Below the pieces are notes generated by a model that was not told the origin of the DNA, made no database searches, and saw only the letters and a list, made by a program, of their open reading frames with translations. DNA of 64,000 bases, taken from positions 62,001 through 126,000 of the forward strand of contig NZ_VCRA01000002.1 in assembly GCF_005938385.1 (NCBI RefSeq), written 5' to 3'. The DNA is from Paenibacillus mesophilus. Its GTDB lineage: Bacteria > Bacillota > Bacilli > Paenibacillales > NBRC-103111. Made by a program: the position numbers and the translations under genes. Positions 52,188 through 61,560 of the stretch are shown piece after piece; the first letter of the stretch is position 1; the number at the start of each line of letters is the position of its first letter.

Positions 52188-54172
52188 AAGTGCTCGATGA
52201 GCATGTGGCGAACCAGATCGCCGCGGGCGAGGTGATCGAACGACCGTCGTCGGTCGTGAAGGAGCTCGTGGAAAATTCGCTCGACGCCGGCAGCACGAAA
52301 ATCGACGTGTCGGTCGAGGAAGGCGGACTTCAGCTGATCCGCGTATCCGACAACGGCTCGGGCATCGAAACCGACGACTGCGAGGTCGCATTCTTCCGTC
52401 ATGCGACCAGCAAAATCGGCAGCGGCAAAGATTTGTTTCAAATCCGCACGCTCGGCTTCCGCGGGGAGGCGCTACCGAGTATCGCGGCCGTTGCGAAGGT
52501 GGACTGCGTGACATCTTCCGCAACGAACGGGCTCGGCCGCAAGCTTGTCATCGAAGGAGGCTCCGTCAAGTCGTTTCTGGAAACGGCCGCTTCAAGAGGC
52601 ACGGACATGACGGTTAAAGAGCTGTTCTACAACACTCCGGCGCGCTTGAAATATATGAAGACGATTCAGACCGAGCTCGGGCACATCTCCGATTATTTGT
52701 ACCGGTTGGCGATGGCTCACCCGAATGTAGCATTCAGCCTGAAGCATAACGGCAACGTCCTGCTGCAGACGCTCGGCAACGGGGACCTCGTCCAAGTGAT
52801 CGCCGCCGTCTATGGTACCGCTGTCGCCAAGACGATGCTTCCAGTCCGCGCGGAGAACGCGGATTACACGCTGTCCGGGTTCATCTCGCGTCCGGATATG
52901 ACCCGATCGAACCGCCAGGCGATCACGATGGTCTTGAACGGAAGAACGATACGCAACTATGCGGTGTCTAACGCGATTCTGAACGCCTATCATACGCTGC
53001 TGCCGATCAACCGGTTCCCGGTCGTTGCGCTCCATATCGGCATGGACCCGGGACTGGTCGATGTCAATGTCCATCCGGCCAAGCTGGAGGTTCGCTTCAG
53101 CATGGAGCAGGAGCTCGTCAAGTTCGTCGAGGAGGAGCTGCGCGGGGTGTTGAGGGGAGAAGTGCTGATCCCGCAAGCGGGCAAGCCGACGCCGAAATCG
53201 GCCGTCGTACAGGAGCGGATGGAGCTGTATCGGCCGGCTTCGGCGGAATCGGCCGTAGAGAGCGACGACTACCGCAGCGCCCCGCTCCCGGAACCGCCGG
53301 CGGAGCAAGTCCGGGTGATCGATTCGGCGAAGTCCGGATCGACGGAAAGCGAGGCCGCCGACAGCGCGGTCGTACCGGCGGGCCGAAGCGAAACCGGTGC
53401 GGCGGATCGCGCCGCAGCGAAGGCTCCGTACATAAACAATACGCAGTCGGGATCGAATCAAACGTACCGGCATTCCGTGGCTTCGCGGGCTAATGTAAGC
53501 CAGCCGGAACGCAAGGCCGAACTGACCTATGATCAAATTGCCGGGATGGTGCAGCATAAGGACGAAACTCCGAAACCGACCGTCCCGACCTTTCCTCATC
53601 TCGATCCGATCGGGCAAATGCACGGCACTTACGTCGTCGCGCAAAACGAGAACGGGCTTTATTTGATCGACCAGCATGCGGCGCACGAGCGGATCAATTA
53701 CGAGCATTATTACGAGAAGTTCGGCCGTCCCGCGGAAGCGAGCCAGCAGCTGCTCGTGCCGATTACGCTGGAATTCACGTCCGTCGAAGCGGAAGCGCTG
53801 CAGGGCAAGCTGCCGCTGCTCGAACAGGTCGGCGTCGATCTGGAGCCGTTCGGGGGCGGGGCGTTTCTCGTCCGCGGCCTGCCGCATTGGTTCCCGGCGG
53901 GAGAAGAGAAGGCGCTCGTGGAGGAAATGACCGATTGGCTGCTGGCCGAGAAAAAATCGGTCGATTTGACGAAGCTGCGGGAGAAGGCTGCGATCATGTG
54001 CTCGTGCAAAGCGTCGATCAAAGCGAACCAGCATTTGAGCCGGGCGGAGATCGAAGCGCTGCTCGACCGGTTGGCCCGCTGCCGCAACCCGTATACTTGT
54101 CCGCACGGCAGACCGATCGTAGTCAGCTTCTCGACCTACGAGCTGGAAAAAATGTTCAAGCGGGTGATGTAA
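52175..54172 (+). CDS. mutL: DNA mismatch repair protein MutL
   Basis: A 665-residue protein. The GHKL ATPase is complete: VANQIAAGEVIERPSSVVKE, ENSLDAG, DNGSGI and GFRGEALPSI. A variable acidic linker (about 330-470) leads to the C-terminal domain with DQHAAHERINYE, and CSCKASIKANQ and CPHGRPIVV near the end. These are the motifs of the nicking endonuclease type of MutL found in bacteria without MutH. It couples MutS recognition to strand excision. The ATG at 52175 lies inside the S41 gene, with AGGAAAAGG just upstream. Confidence 0.96.
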   Translation: MGKIKVLDEHVANQIAAGEVIERPSSVVKELVENSLDAGSTKIDVSVEEGGLQLIRVSDNGSGIETDDCEVAFFRHATSKIGSGKDLFQIRTLGFRGEALPSIAAVAKVDCVTSSATNGLGRKLVIEGGSVKSFLETAASRGTDMTVKELFYNTPARLKYMKTIQTELGHISDYLYRLAMAHPNVAFSLKHNGNVLLQTLGNGDLVQVIAAVYGTAVAKTMLPVRAENADYTLSGFISRPDMTRSNRQAITMVLNGRTIRNYAVSNAILNAYHTLLPINRFPVVALHIGMDPGLVDVNVHPAKLEVRFSMEQELVKFVEEELRGVLRGEVLIPQAGKPTPKSAVVQERMELYRPASAESAVESDDYRSAPLPEPPAEQVRVIDSAKSGSTESEAADSAVVPAGRSETGAADRAAAKAPYINNTQSGSNQTYRHSVASRANVSQPERKAELTYDQIAGMVQHKDETPKPTVPTFPHLDPIGQMHGTYVVAQNENGLYLIDQHAAHERINYEHYYEKFGRPAEASQQLLVPITLEFTSVEAEALQGKLPLLEQVGVDLEPFGGGAFLVRGLPHWFPAGEEKALVEEMTDWLLAEKKSVDLTKLREKAAIMCSCKASIKANQHLSRAEIEALLDRLARCRNPYTCPHGRPIVVSFSTYELEKMFKRVM

Positions 54173-54945
54173 TGCTGGTGACGACATCTTACTCTCCGTC
54201 TAGGGAGGCGGAAGAACGCGCAAAACGGTTCGCCAAGGAGCTGGCTGTCCGCTATGTGCCGCGCGGAACGGCGTCCGTGCGCAGGCTCGGGGAGCGGTAT
54301 CGCGACAAACGGTTCCTGCTCGTCACGGAGCGGGAGCTGCAATATTACGGAGGCGGAGAGACGCCGCTCTTCTTCCACCCGTCCTTGTCTCTCGTCCGCG
54401 TCAAGCGGCTGCTGAACGGGGAGAACGACGGACTGATCGAAATATCCGGAGCCGGGCCGGGAGACGTCGTGCTGGATTGCACCGCAGGCTTGGGGGCGGA
54501 CTCGATCGTGTTTTCTTACGCAGTCGGGGAGACGGGCGAAGTATCCGCAGTCGAGAGCGAACCGGCGCTATTTACGATCGTGCGGGAAGGGCTGAGCCAG
54601 TATGAGACGCATTTGGAGCCGTTCAACGCCGCGATGAGGCGCGTCCGGATGAAGCTGGGCCATCATCTGGAGGAACTGCGGGGCCGGCCGGATAAAAGCG
54701 TCGACATCGTTTACTTCGACCCGATGTTCCGCGAGCCCGTGGAGGAGTCGAGCGCGATCGGACCGCTTCGGCAGGTGGCGAACCATGCTCCTTTAACCGA
54801 AGAAGCGATCCGGGAAGCCGTCCGCATCGCCCGCAAAAGCGTAGTGCTCAAAGAGCACCGGGACAGCGGCGAATTCGAGAGACTCGGCTTCCGCCAGCCG
54901 ATGCGTACACGAACGAAAATCGCATATGGAGTGATACATCCTTGA
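54172..54945 (+). CDS. class I SAM-dependent methyltransferase (RsmJ-like)
   Basis: A 257-residue methyltransferase. The cofactor site is VVLDCTAGLGADSIVFSYAVG, followed by acidic VSAVESEPAL, and the catalytic-type loop VYFDPMFREPVEE. The arrangement matches the RsmJ/UPF0341 family, which in enterobacteria methylates 16S rRNA; the Bacillota members are less studied. The ATG overlaps the mutL stop (TAATG), so it is translated with mutL. Its own stop overlaps the miaA start. Confidence 0.8.
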   Translation: MLVTTSYSPSREAEERAKRFAKELAVRYVPRGTASVRRLGERYRDKRFLLVTERELQYYGGGETPLFFHPSLSLVRVKRLLNGENDGLIEISGAGPGDVVLDCTAGLGADSIVFSYAVGETGEVSAVESEPALFTIVREGLSQYETHLEPFNAAMRRVRMKLGHHLEELRGRPDKSVDIVYFDPMFREPVEESSAIGPLRQVANHAPLTEEAIREAVRIARKSVVLKEHRDSGEFERLGFRQPMRTRTKIAYGVIHP

Positions 54946-55901
54946 TTGCACCGGAAACGAAACGTCGTCTTCTCGTGCTGGTCGGGCCGACGGCCGTTGG
55001 CAAAACGAAGCTGAGTCTGGCGGCCGCCGCCCGGTTCGGCTGCGAAGTGATCTCGGGCGATTCGATGCAAGTATACCGGGGCATGGACATCGGCACGGCG
55101 AAGGCGACACCGCAAGAGCAGGCGATCGTGCCTCATCATATGATCGACATACACGATCCGGACTACCCGTTCTCGGTAGCCGAATTTCAGGAACGGGCCC
55201 GCGCGTTGATCGAAGACATTCACGGCCGGGGCAAGCTGCCTTTTATCGTAGGCGGAACCGGTCTGTATATCGAGTCGGTCTGCTACGATTTTCAATTCGG
55301 CGAAGGCGGATCGGACGAGCCGTACCGCCGCGAGCTTAACGAGTATGCCGACCGGCATGGCGAGGAGGCGCTGCACGACAAGCTGAAAGCGGTCGATCCC
55401 GCTTCGGCGGAGCGCATCCATGCGAACGACCGGAGGCGGACGATCCGCGCGCTGGAGGTGTTCCGGGCGACCGGAATGACGATGTCCGAGCATTTGGCGG
55501 GACAAAAAAAGGAGTCGCCGTACGAACTATGTATAGTCGGATTGACAATGGACCGTCCCCTTTTGTATAAACGTATTGAAGAGCGGATCGATCTGATGAT
55601 CGAGGAAGGTCTTGTCGGCGAAGTCGAGCGACTGCTCGAACGCGGATATTCGACCGGGCTCGTCTCGATGCAAGGGCTGGGCTACAAGGAAATAGCCGGC
55701 TTTCTGGAAGGCTCCTACGACCTTCCGTTTGCGGTCGAGCTGTTGAAACGCAATACGCGTCGCTTCGCGAAACGTCAGCTTTCGTGGTTCCGGCGCATGA
55801 AAGACATCCGTTGGATCGACGTAACCGAACCAAATTTTTCTGCGCATTTGCAAACAATTCATGATATACTAGCAGGAAAGTTTCCCCCTGATCCAGAATA
55901 G
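54942..55901 (+). CDS. miaA: tRNA dimethylallyltransferase MiaA
   Basis: A 319-residue enzyme that adds a dimethylallyl group to A37 of tRNAs reading UNN codons. It has the P-loop [49 protein letters not shown], and the [17 protein letters not shown] segment. The start is a TTG in the TTGA overlap with the methyltransferase, with GGAGTG upstream; there is no better start. It is followed by hfq, the usual Bacillota order. Confidence 0.96.
   Translation: MIAPETKRRLLVLVGPTAVGKTKLSLAAAARFGCEVISGDSMQVYRGMDIGTAKATPQEQAIVPHHMIDIHDPDYPFSVAEFQERARALIEDIHGRGKLPFIVGGTGLYIESVCYDFQFGEGGSDEPYRRELNEYADRHGEEALHDKLKAVDPASAERIHANDRRRTIRALEVFRATGMTMSEHLAGQKKESPYELCIVGLTMDRPLLYKRIEERIDLMIEEGLVGEVERLLERGYSTGLVSMQGLGYKEIAGFLEGSYDLPFAVELLKRNTRRFAKRQLSWFRRMKDIRWIDVTEPNFSAHLQTIHDILAGKFPPDPE
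55862..55870 (+). promoter_or_regulatory. extended -10 promoter of hfq
   Basis: TGATATACT lies inside the 3' end of miaA, about 105 bp before the hfq start. The bases after it (AGCAG) are the same as after the mutS -10. There is no strong -35. Confidence 0.4.
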
Positions 55902-55974
55902 TATTGGTGGAGTAATGGGATGGACAATTCCGGCGACAGGCCGTGGAAATCACTATATTAGGGGGTACATTTTG

Positions 55975-56217
55975 ATGAACAAGTCGATCAACATTCAGGA
56001 CACCTTTTTGAACCAGCTGCGCAAGGAAAGCATTGCGGTTACCGTCTATTTGACGAACGGTTTCCAAATCCGCGGCTACATCAAGGCGTTCGATAACTTC
56101 ACGATCATTATCGACAGCGACGGCCGCCAGCAAATGGTGTACAAGCATGCGATCTCCACCTTCACGCCGCAGCGTCCGGTGTCGCTTATGCCGCAGGAGC
56201 CGGCTACCGAATCGTAA
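55975..56217 (+). CDS. hfq: RNA-binding protein Hfq
   Basis: An 80-residue Sm-like protein that forms hexamers and helps small RNAs pair with messages. Both Sm motifs are visible: [23 protein letters not shown] followed by [18 protein letters not shown], and the [10 protein letters not shown] motif. The ATG at 55975 follows AGGGGGTAC; the longer upstream frame is not part of the family. A terminator follows after 93 bp. Confidence 0.96.
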   Translation: MNKSINIQDTFLNQLRKESIAVTVYLTNGFQIRGYIKAFDNFTIIIDSDGRQQMVYKHAISTFTPQRPVSLMPQEPATES

Positions 56218-56310
56218 TCGATTGCCTTTTTTCGCCTTGGACATGTCCGGTAGGTGAAACTTTTTTGCCGGCCGGAACGTTTAATAAGTAGAAAGAAAGA
56301 AAGAAGCGGA

Positions 56311-56335
56311 GCAACCCCATAAGGGTTGTTCTTTT
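56311..56335 (+). terminator. terminator of hfq
   Basis: GCAACCC (56311-56317) pairs with GGGTTGT (56323-56329), including a G-T pair, and is followed by TCTTTT. Confidence 0.8.
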
Positions 56336-56365
56336 GCTTCAATCGGGTTAGGAGGGAGTCGGAAG

Positions 56366-59212
56366 ATGAGCGCAACGAGAAATCCCAACGCCAATCAACC
56401 GAAACAGCAACCGAAGCAGTCGAAGAAAAAAAAGAAAAAGTTTAGCGCGCGCAGGCTGATCGTATGGTTTCTGCTGACGTGCGCGCTCGGCATGTTCTGT
56501 GCGATGGGCGGCTATATTTTCATTATGCTGAACGGCGAGAAGCTGTACCAGGTCAATATCGATAAGCTGGATATGCCCGAAGCGGCGGTCGTCTACGATG
56601 TCAACGAGAAGGAAGTCACAACGCTTGCGAGAGAGAACCGCGAGCTCGTCACGACGAAGGAAATACCGGATCGTCTCAGCCAGGCTTTCATCGCTACCGA
56701 GGACAAACGGTTTAACGAGCACGGAGGCATCGACTTCTGGTCGATCGGCCGCGCATTGGTGAAAGATATCGTGAACCGCAGCGCGGTGGAAGGCGGAAGC
56801 ACGATTACGCAGCAGCTCGCCAAAAACTTGTTTCTGAACGCGGACAAAACGGTGTTCCGCAAGGCGACGGAAGCGTCGATCGCGCTGGCGCTGGAAAACA
56901 ACTTGCCCAAAGAAAAAATATTGGAGCTGTATTTGAACCGCATTTACTTCGGCAACCGCGCATACGGCGTCAAGGCCGCGGCCAAAAAATATTTCGGCAA
57001 ATCGGATCTCGCGTCGCTTGAACTATGGGAAATGGCTACGTTGGCGGCGATTCCGAAGGCGCCTTCTCATTACAATCCGATCGAACATCCGGATCGTTCC
57101 AAAGAACGGCGCGGTGTAGTGCTTATGCTGATGCGGGACCAAGGTTATATTACCGAAGCGGAACGGGCGCAAGCCGCCGAGGTCGATTATACGTACAAAG
57201 CGCCTGCAGGAAATAACGATTACGCCACATTTATCGATTTCATGCTGAACGAAGCGGTCGAGAAGTCGGGTAAGACCGAAGACGAGCTGCTCCGCGGCGG
57301 ATATAAAATATATTCAACGATGGACCCGGTCGCCCAGAAGGCGATCGAGCAAGCCTATGCGAACGACAAGCTGTTCCAGAAAGACGGACCGAAGCAGAAA
57401 ATGCAAAGCTCGATGGTCATCGTCAATCATAAAAACGGCGGCATCGTCGGAATGATCGGCGGCAGGGGCTATAAGACGAAAGACTTGAACAGAGCGGTCC
57501 GACCGCGTGCTCCCGGATCGTCGTTCAAGCCGATTGCGGCATACGCGCCGGCGATGGAGCAGGATTTCAAGAAATACAACCCGTATACGATGCTGAAGGA
57601 CGAGAAAATGTCGTTCGGCTCCTATTCGCCCAACAACTGGGACAATGTGTATCTCGGACAGATCAGTATGACGCAAGCGTTGCAGAAGTCGGCGAACGTA
57701 GCAAGCGTGTGGCTGCTGAACGAAATCGGCGTACAGAAAGGCATGGATTTTGCAGAAAAACTCGGCATCAAATTGGATAAAAGCAAGGATCACAATCTCG
57801 CCATCGCATTGGGCGGCTTGACCAACGGCGTTACCCCTCTGCAGTTGGCGACGGCGTACGGAGCGTTCGCCAATAACGGCCAGATGTACGATAGCCACTC
57901 CGTCGTCAAAATCGTCGATTCGGATAACAAGGAAGTATATAAATTCAAGGCCGATAAGCCGAAGCAGGTTATGACCGCAAGAACCGCCTGGTATATGACG
58001 GTCATGCTGAAAAACGCGGTCGACAACGGAACGGGCGCCAGCGCCAAAATGAACCGTCCGGTCGCGGGGAAAACAGGGACGACGCAGCTGGATTTGAAAG
58101 GACTTGAGAAGTTTAACCGCGACGTCTGGTTTGCCGGCTATACGCCCGAGTGGACGGCGGCGATCTGGATGGGCTTCGACACTACCGATACGCAGCACTA
58201 TGTGTCCAGCGGCAGCGCGGGTCCGGCGATCTTATTCAAGGAAGTCATGACGAAGGCGCTCGAGGGCCATAAGGTAACGCAGTTCCAGAAGCCGAAAGAC
58301 GTACCGGAACTGAGCGAGCCGCCGAAGTCGGTTACGGATTTGTCCGCCGTCTACGTACCGGAGAAAGGGAGTGTCAGGTTGACCTGGACTCCGATCGGCG
58401 GCGACAATATCGTTTATAAGCTGTTCCGCAAAGGCTCGAAGGAGAAAGACTTTATCGAGCTGCCGCGTACGACGAACGCAACGGCGGACGATATAACCGC
58501 TCCCGCCGGAGATAAATACGAGTATTACGTCGTGCCGTACAACTCCTCGACGGATACCGAGGCGGCGAAGTCCAATACGGTTTCCATCGAAGTTCCGGCG
58601 GGCGGCGGTCTGCTTGACCCGCTAAAGCCGGGCAACGGTAACGGCGGTAACGGGAATAACGGAAACGGTCAAGGTCAAACGAATCCCGGCAACGGAAATC
58701 CGAACCAGGGAGGCGGCGCGACGAAACCGGGAACGGGAAGCGGGACCGGCACGGGAGGAAGCGGAACGGGAACGGGAAGCGGGACCGGTACGGGAGGAAG
58801 CGGAACGGGGACGGGAAGCGGGACCGGTACGGGAGGAAGCGGAACGGGAACGGGAAGCGGGACCAGCACGGGAGGAAGCGGAACGGGGACGGGAAGCGGG
58901 ACCGGTACGGGAGGAAGCGGAACGGGAACGGGAAGCGGGACCAGCACGGGAGGAAGCGGAACGGGGACGGGAAGCGGGACCAGCACGGGAGGAAGCGGAA
59001 CGGGGACGGGAAGCGGGACCGGCACGGTAGGAAGCGGAACGGGAACGGGAAGCGGGACCAGCACGGGAGGAAGCGGAACGGGGACGGGAAGCGGGACCAG
59101 TACGGGTGGGACCGGCACGGGAAGCGGGACCAGTACGGGTGGGACCGGCACGGGAACTCCAAGCACAGACAATCCTGTCAGAATTACACCGACTACGCCG
59201 ATCATCCGATAA
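56366..59212 (+). CDS. class A penicillin-binding protein (PBP1A type) with a repeat tail
   Basis: A 948-residue bifunctional peptidoglycan synthase. A basic cytoplasmic tail is followed by a membrane helix (LIVWFLLTCALGMFCAMGGY). The GT51 transglycosylase has EDKRFNEHGGID, GGSTITQQLAKN and RIYFGNRAYGVKAAA. The transpeptidase has the SxxK in GSSFKPIA, the SxN in KSANVAS, and KTGTT. A fibronectin-type-III-like domain (about 650-750) and a long Gly/Thr/Ser tail follow, the tail made of nine 13-residue units plus partial ones. The tail probably spans the cell wall. GGAGGGAGTC precedes the ATG. It is a single gene bounded by terminators. Confidence 0.93.
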   Translation: MSATRNPNANQPKQQPKQSKKKKKKFSARRLIVWFLLTCALGMFCAMGGYIFIMLNGEKLYQVNIDKLDMPEAAVVYDVNEKEVTTLARENRELVTTKEIPDRLSQAFIATEDKRFNEHGGIDFWSIGRALVKDIVNRSAVEGGSTITQQLAKNLFLNADKTVFRKATEASIALALENNLPKEKILELYLNRIYFGNRAYGVKAAAKKYFGKSDLASLELWEMATLAAIPKAPSHYNPIEHPDRSKERRGVVLMLMRDQGYITEAERAQAAEVDYTYKAPAGNNDYATFIDFMLNEAVEKSGKTEDELLRGGYKIYSTMDPVAQKAIEQAYANDKLFQKDGPKQKMQSSMVIVNHKNGGIVGMIGGRGYKTKDLNRAVRPRAPGSSFKPIAAYAPAMEQDFKKYNPYTMLKDEKMSFGSYSPNNWDNVYLGQISMTQALQKSANVASVWLLNEIGVQKGMDFAEKLGIKLDKSKDHNLAIALGGLTNGVTPLQLATAYGAFANNGQMYDSHSVVKIVDSDNKEVYKFKADKPKQVMTARTAWYMTVMLKNAVDNGTGASAKMNRPVAGKTGTTQLDLKGLEKFNRDVWFAGYTPEWTAAIWMGFDTTDTQHYVSSGSAGPAILFKEVMTKALEGHKVTQFQKPKDVPELSEPPKSVTDLSAVYVPEKGSVRLTWTPIGGDNIVYKLFRKGSKEKDFIELPRTTNATADDITAPAGDKYEYYVVPYNSSTDTEAAKSNTVSIEVPAGGGLLDPLKPGNGNGGNGNNGNGQGQTNPGNGNPNQGGGATKPGTGSGTGTGGSGTGTGSGTGTGGSGTGTGSGTGTGGSGTGTGSGTSTGGSGTGTGSGTGTGGSGTGTGSGTSTGGSGTGTGSGTSTGGSGTGTGSGTGTVGSGTGTGSGTSTGGSGTGTGSGTSTGGTGTGSGTSTGGTGTGTPSTDNPVRITPTTPIIR
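58754..59157 (+). repeat. 39-bp minisatellite in the PBP tail
   Basis: Nine consecutive 39-bp units (58754-59104) encode GGSGTGTGSGT(G/S)T, followed by shortened units to about 59157. Copies differ by one or a few bases; the eighth starts with Val for Gly. Unit length is a multiple of three, so changes in number keep the frame. Confidence 0.92.
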
Positions 59213-59250
59213 ATACCGCTTTGTTCAACTGCTGCATTTCAATACGAGAA

Positions 59251-59281
59251 AAAGAATCGGTCGCCGGACCGATTCTTTTTT
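59251..59281 (+). terminator. terminator of the PBP gene
   Basis: AAAGAATCGGTC (59251-59262) pairs perfectly with 59267-59278 around GCCG and ends in a T run. Confidence 0.92.
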
Positions 59282-59347
59282 AATTTCCAACCCGTATAGT
59301 ATTCGGTATATGCCACAAAGGAAATTTAAAGGGGGATGAATTAGGAA

Positions 59348-59384
59348 ATCTAATTAGATATGTTATTTACATATCTAATTAGAT
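59348..59384. promoter_or_regulatory. double palindromic operator
   Basis: ATCTAATTAGAT occurs twice (59348-59359 and 59373-59384), each copy itself a palindrome, 25 bp from centre to centre. The two also form an inverted repeat with CATAT and ATATG. It lies 43 bp before the small gene at 59427 and probably controls the ABC exporter operon. MarR-family sites often look like this. Confidence 0.65.
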
Positions 59385-59426
59385 GTGCAATAGTATGTTT
59401 ATCATCATCTTAACGAGGTGGGCAAC

Positions 59427-59819
59427 ATGAGCAGGCTGAAAAAATACGCAAAAAAATCGAAAGAGGAATATCATCAGTATCCTTGGAAAGTGGATTACGA
59501 GCTGTTCGCCTTCTTCAGCAAATATTGCGAAAGCTTGAATTTGTCGGTCAACGAGGCGTTATCTTTGCTCGTCAGCGATGAAATCGAAACGTACAAGGAG
59601 CAATTGTCGGAAGAGGAGCAATCCGGCATATTGGATGAATTCCGAATGAAGAAAGGAATCTTTTTACGCGAAGGGATGCCTCCTGCCTGCGTACACCCCG
59701 GCATGCCTCCCCAAGGAATGCGGCCGCGCGGAATGATGCCGGAGCACCAGGACGGAAATCCGCGCCGTGGCGGTCCGAGAGGAAATCCCCCGCATCACCC
59801 GATCCCCGACAACGAATAG
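59427..59819 (+). CDS. unrecognised small protein, possible regulator of the ABC exporter
   Basis: A 130-residue protein that I do not recognise. The N-terminus is basic (SRLKKYAKKSKEEY). The middle (about 20-70) is predicted helical, with YELFAFFSKYCESLNLSVNEALSLLVSDEIE, which has the length and pattern of a small DNA-binding or oligomerisation domain. The last 50 residues are rich in Pro, Gly, Met and Arg and look disordered. GAGGTGGG precedes the ATG at 59427; a GTG at 59418 is less likely. It is the first gene after the double operator and is 13 bp before the exporter genes, so it may be their repressor or accessory factor. There is no direct proof of DNA binding. Confidence 0.55.
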   Translation: MSRLKKYAKKSKEEYHQYPWKVDYELFAFFSKYCESLNLSVNEALSLLVSDEIETYKEQLSEEEQSGILDEFRMKKGIFLREGMPPACVHPGMPPQGMRPRGMMPEHQDGNPRRGGPRGNPPHHPIPDNE

Positions 59820-59832
59820 GAGAGTGGACTGT

Positions 59833-61560
59833 TTGATCAAGCTGTTCCGATTTTTGGGACCGTACCGGTATTGGATTGCGGCCGTAGTGTGCCTGATGTT
59901 CCTGCAGTCGATCGCGCAGCTGTACTTGCCGACGCTTATGGCCGATATCGTCGACATCGGCGTCATGCACGGCGACACCGCTTACATCTTGACGATGGGG
60001 GCGGTTATGCTGGTTGTCGCGGCATTGGGAACGGCATGCAACGTGACGGCCGGTTTCCTTTCCTCGAAGACGTCTGCCGGCTTCGGGAAAATCGTAAGAG
60101 GTAAAGTGTTCGGCCATGTGGAACGATTTTCGCTCCAGGAGTTCGATACGTTCGGCACCGCTTCGATGATTACGCGCACGACGAACGATATTACGCAGGT
60201 TCAACAAGTGCTGTTCATGCTGATGCGCATGTTTCTGAGCGCACCGCTCATGATCGTCGGCGGGATCGTGATGGCTGTATCCAAAGACGCGAAGCTGTCT
60301 CTTGTACTGGTCGCGGTCATTCCGCTGCTCGCGGGAGTCATCGTCTTTGTGGCATCCAAAGGGATACCGCTCTTTCGCTCCATGCAGGCGAAGCTGGACC
60401 GGCTGAACTTGGTATTGCGTGAAAATTTGACCGGAATCCGCGTCATTCGCGCCTTTAATCGAACCGAACACGAACGGGACCGCTTCGGAGCGTCCAATGA
60501 AGATTTGACCCGGACGGCGATCAAAGTGACGCGCATCATGTCCGTTATTTTCCCGATTATGCTGCTGCTTCTCAACTTGTCGCTCGTGGCGATTATGTGG
60601 TTCGGCAGCATTCGCATCGATCTAGGCTACATGCAAGTAGGAGATTTGATCGCATTCACCCAGTACGCGTCGCAAATTTTATTTTCCCTGACAATGGTAT
60701 CGATGATGTTCATGATGATTCCGAGGGCATCCGCTTCGGCCGTACGGATCAATGAAGTGCTGAATACTTCGCCAACGATCGTCGACGCTCCGGACTTCAA
60801 AGGCAGTGCAGGACTTAAGGGCGCCGTGGAATTCCGGGACGTTACGTTCAGTTATCCGGGAGCGGAGCAGCCTGCGGTGCGCAACGTGTCGTTTACCGCC
60901 GGTACGGGTGAAGTGACGGCGATTATCGGAGGAACGGGCTCCGGGAAATCGACGCTCATGAATTTGCTGCTCCGCTTCTATGATGTTGGTGGTGGCAGCG
61001 TAAGAATCGACGGGACGGATATCCGTGAACTCGGTCAGGAGCAATTGCGCGAAATGATCGGCTATGTCCCGCAGAAAGCATCGCTGTTCTCCGGAACCGT
61101 GACGGATAATATTCGTTTCGGTAATGTTGGGGCTACCCGGGAAGAAATCGAGCATGCGGCGGAAGTCGCGCAAGCCGGAGAGTTCATATCCGGTTTGAAG
61201 GACGGATTCGACTCGCCGGTGTCGCAAGGGGGAACGAACTTCTCCGGAGGACAAAAGCAGCGGCTCTCGATCGCTCGCGCGCTTGTAAGAAATCCGGCGA
61301 TTTACGTGTTCGACGACAGCTTCTCGGCGCTCGATTTCAAAACGGACGCCAAGCTGCGGGCCGCGCTTCAAGCCGAGACGGCCGACGCCACTTTGCTGAT
61401 CGTAGCCCAACGCGTCAGTACGATAATGAACGCCGATCGGATCGTCGTTCTGGATGACGGGGAGGTAGCGGGAATCGGAACCCATCGCGAGCTGCTCGAT
61501 TCGTGCGAAGTATACCGGGAGATCGTGATGTCCCAGCTGTCTGAGGAGGAAATCGCATGA
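59833..61560 (+). CDS. ABC exporter half-transporter with a degenerate ATP site
   Basis: A 575-residue membrane-ATPase fusion: six membrane helices then a nucleotide-binding domain. Walker A is GGTGSGKST and the signature FSGGQKQR is normal. The Walker B, VFDDSFSALD, has Asp in place of the catalytic Glu, and the H-loop reads AQRVST with Gln for His. These changes mark the degenerate-site partner of heterodimeric exporters such as LmrC or BmrC. Start: TTG at 59833 after AGGAGAG; no better start fits the family N-terminus (IKLFRFLGPYRYWI). Its stop overlaps the next gene (ATGA). Together they probably export drugs or peptides. Confidence 0.9.
   Translation: MIKLFRFLGPYRYWIAAVVCLMFLQSIAQLYLPTLMADIVDIGVMHGDTAYILTMGAVMLVVAALGTACNVTAGFLSSKTSAGFGKIVRGKVFGHVERFSLQEFDTFGTASMITRTTNDITQVQQVLFMLMRMFLSAPLMIVGGIVMAVSKDAKLSLVLVAVIPLLAGVIVFVASKGIPLFRSMQAKLDRLNLVLRENLTGIRVIRAFNRTEHERDRFGASNEDLTRTAIKVTRIMSVIFPIMLLLLNLSLVAIMWFGSIRIDLGYMQVGDLIAFTQYASQILFSLTMVSMMFMMIPRASASAVRINEVLNTSPTIVDAPDFKGSAGLKGAVEFRDVTFSYPGAEQPAVRNVSFTAGTGEVTAIIGGTGSGKSTLMNLLLRFYDVGGGSVRIDGTDIRELGQEQLREMIGYVPQKASLFSGTVTDNIRFGNVGATREEIEHAAEVAQAGEFISGLKDGFDSPVSQGGTNFSGGQKQRLSIARALVRNPAIYVFDDSFSALDFKTDAKLRAALQAETADATLLIVAQRVSTIMNADRIVVLDDGEVAGIGTHRELLDSCEVYREIVMSQLSEEEIA

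Noticed and set aside
52592..54187. 531-codon minus-strand frame over mutL
   Set aside because: It is the shadow of a GC-rich gene with a clear product on the other strand; the translation is Arg/Leu/Asp-rich and matches no family.
58754..59157. CRISPR array
   Set aside because: The repeats have no unique spacers and are in frame inside a coding sequence.
58452..59205. Two long minus-strand reading frames over the PBP repeat (236 and 176 codons)
   Set aside because: They are produced by the 39-bp repeat read backwards, with low-complexity products and no start signals.
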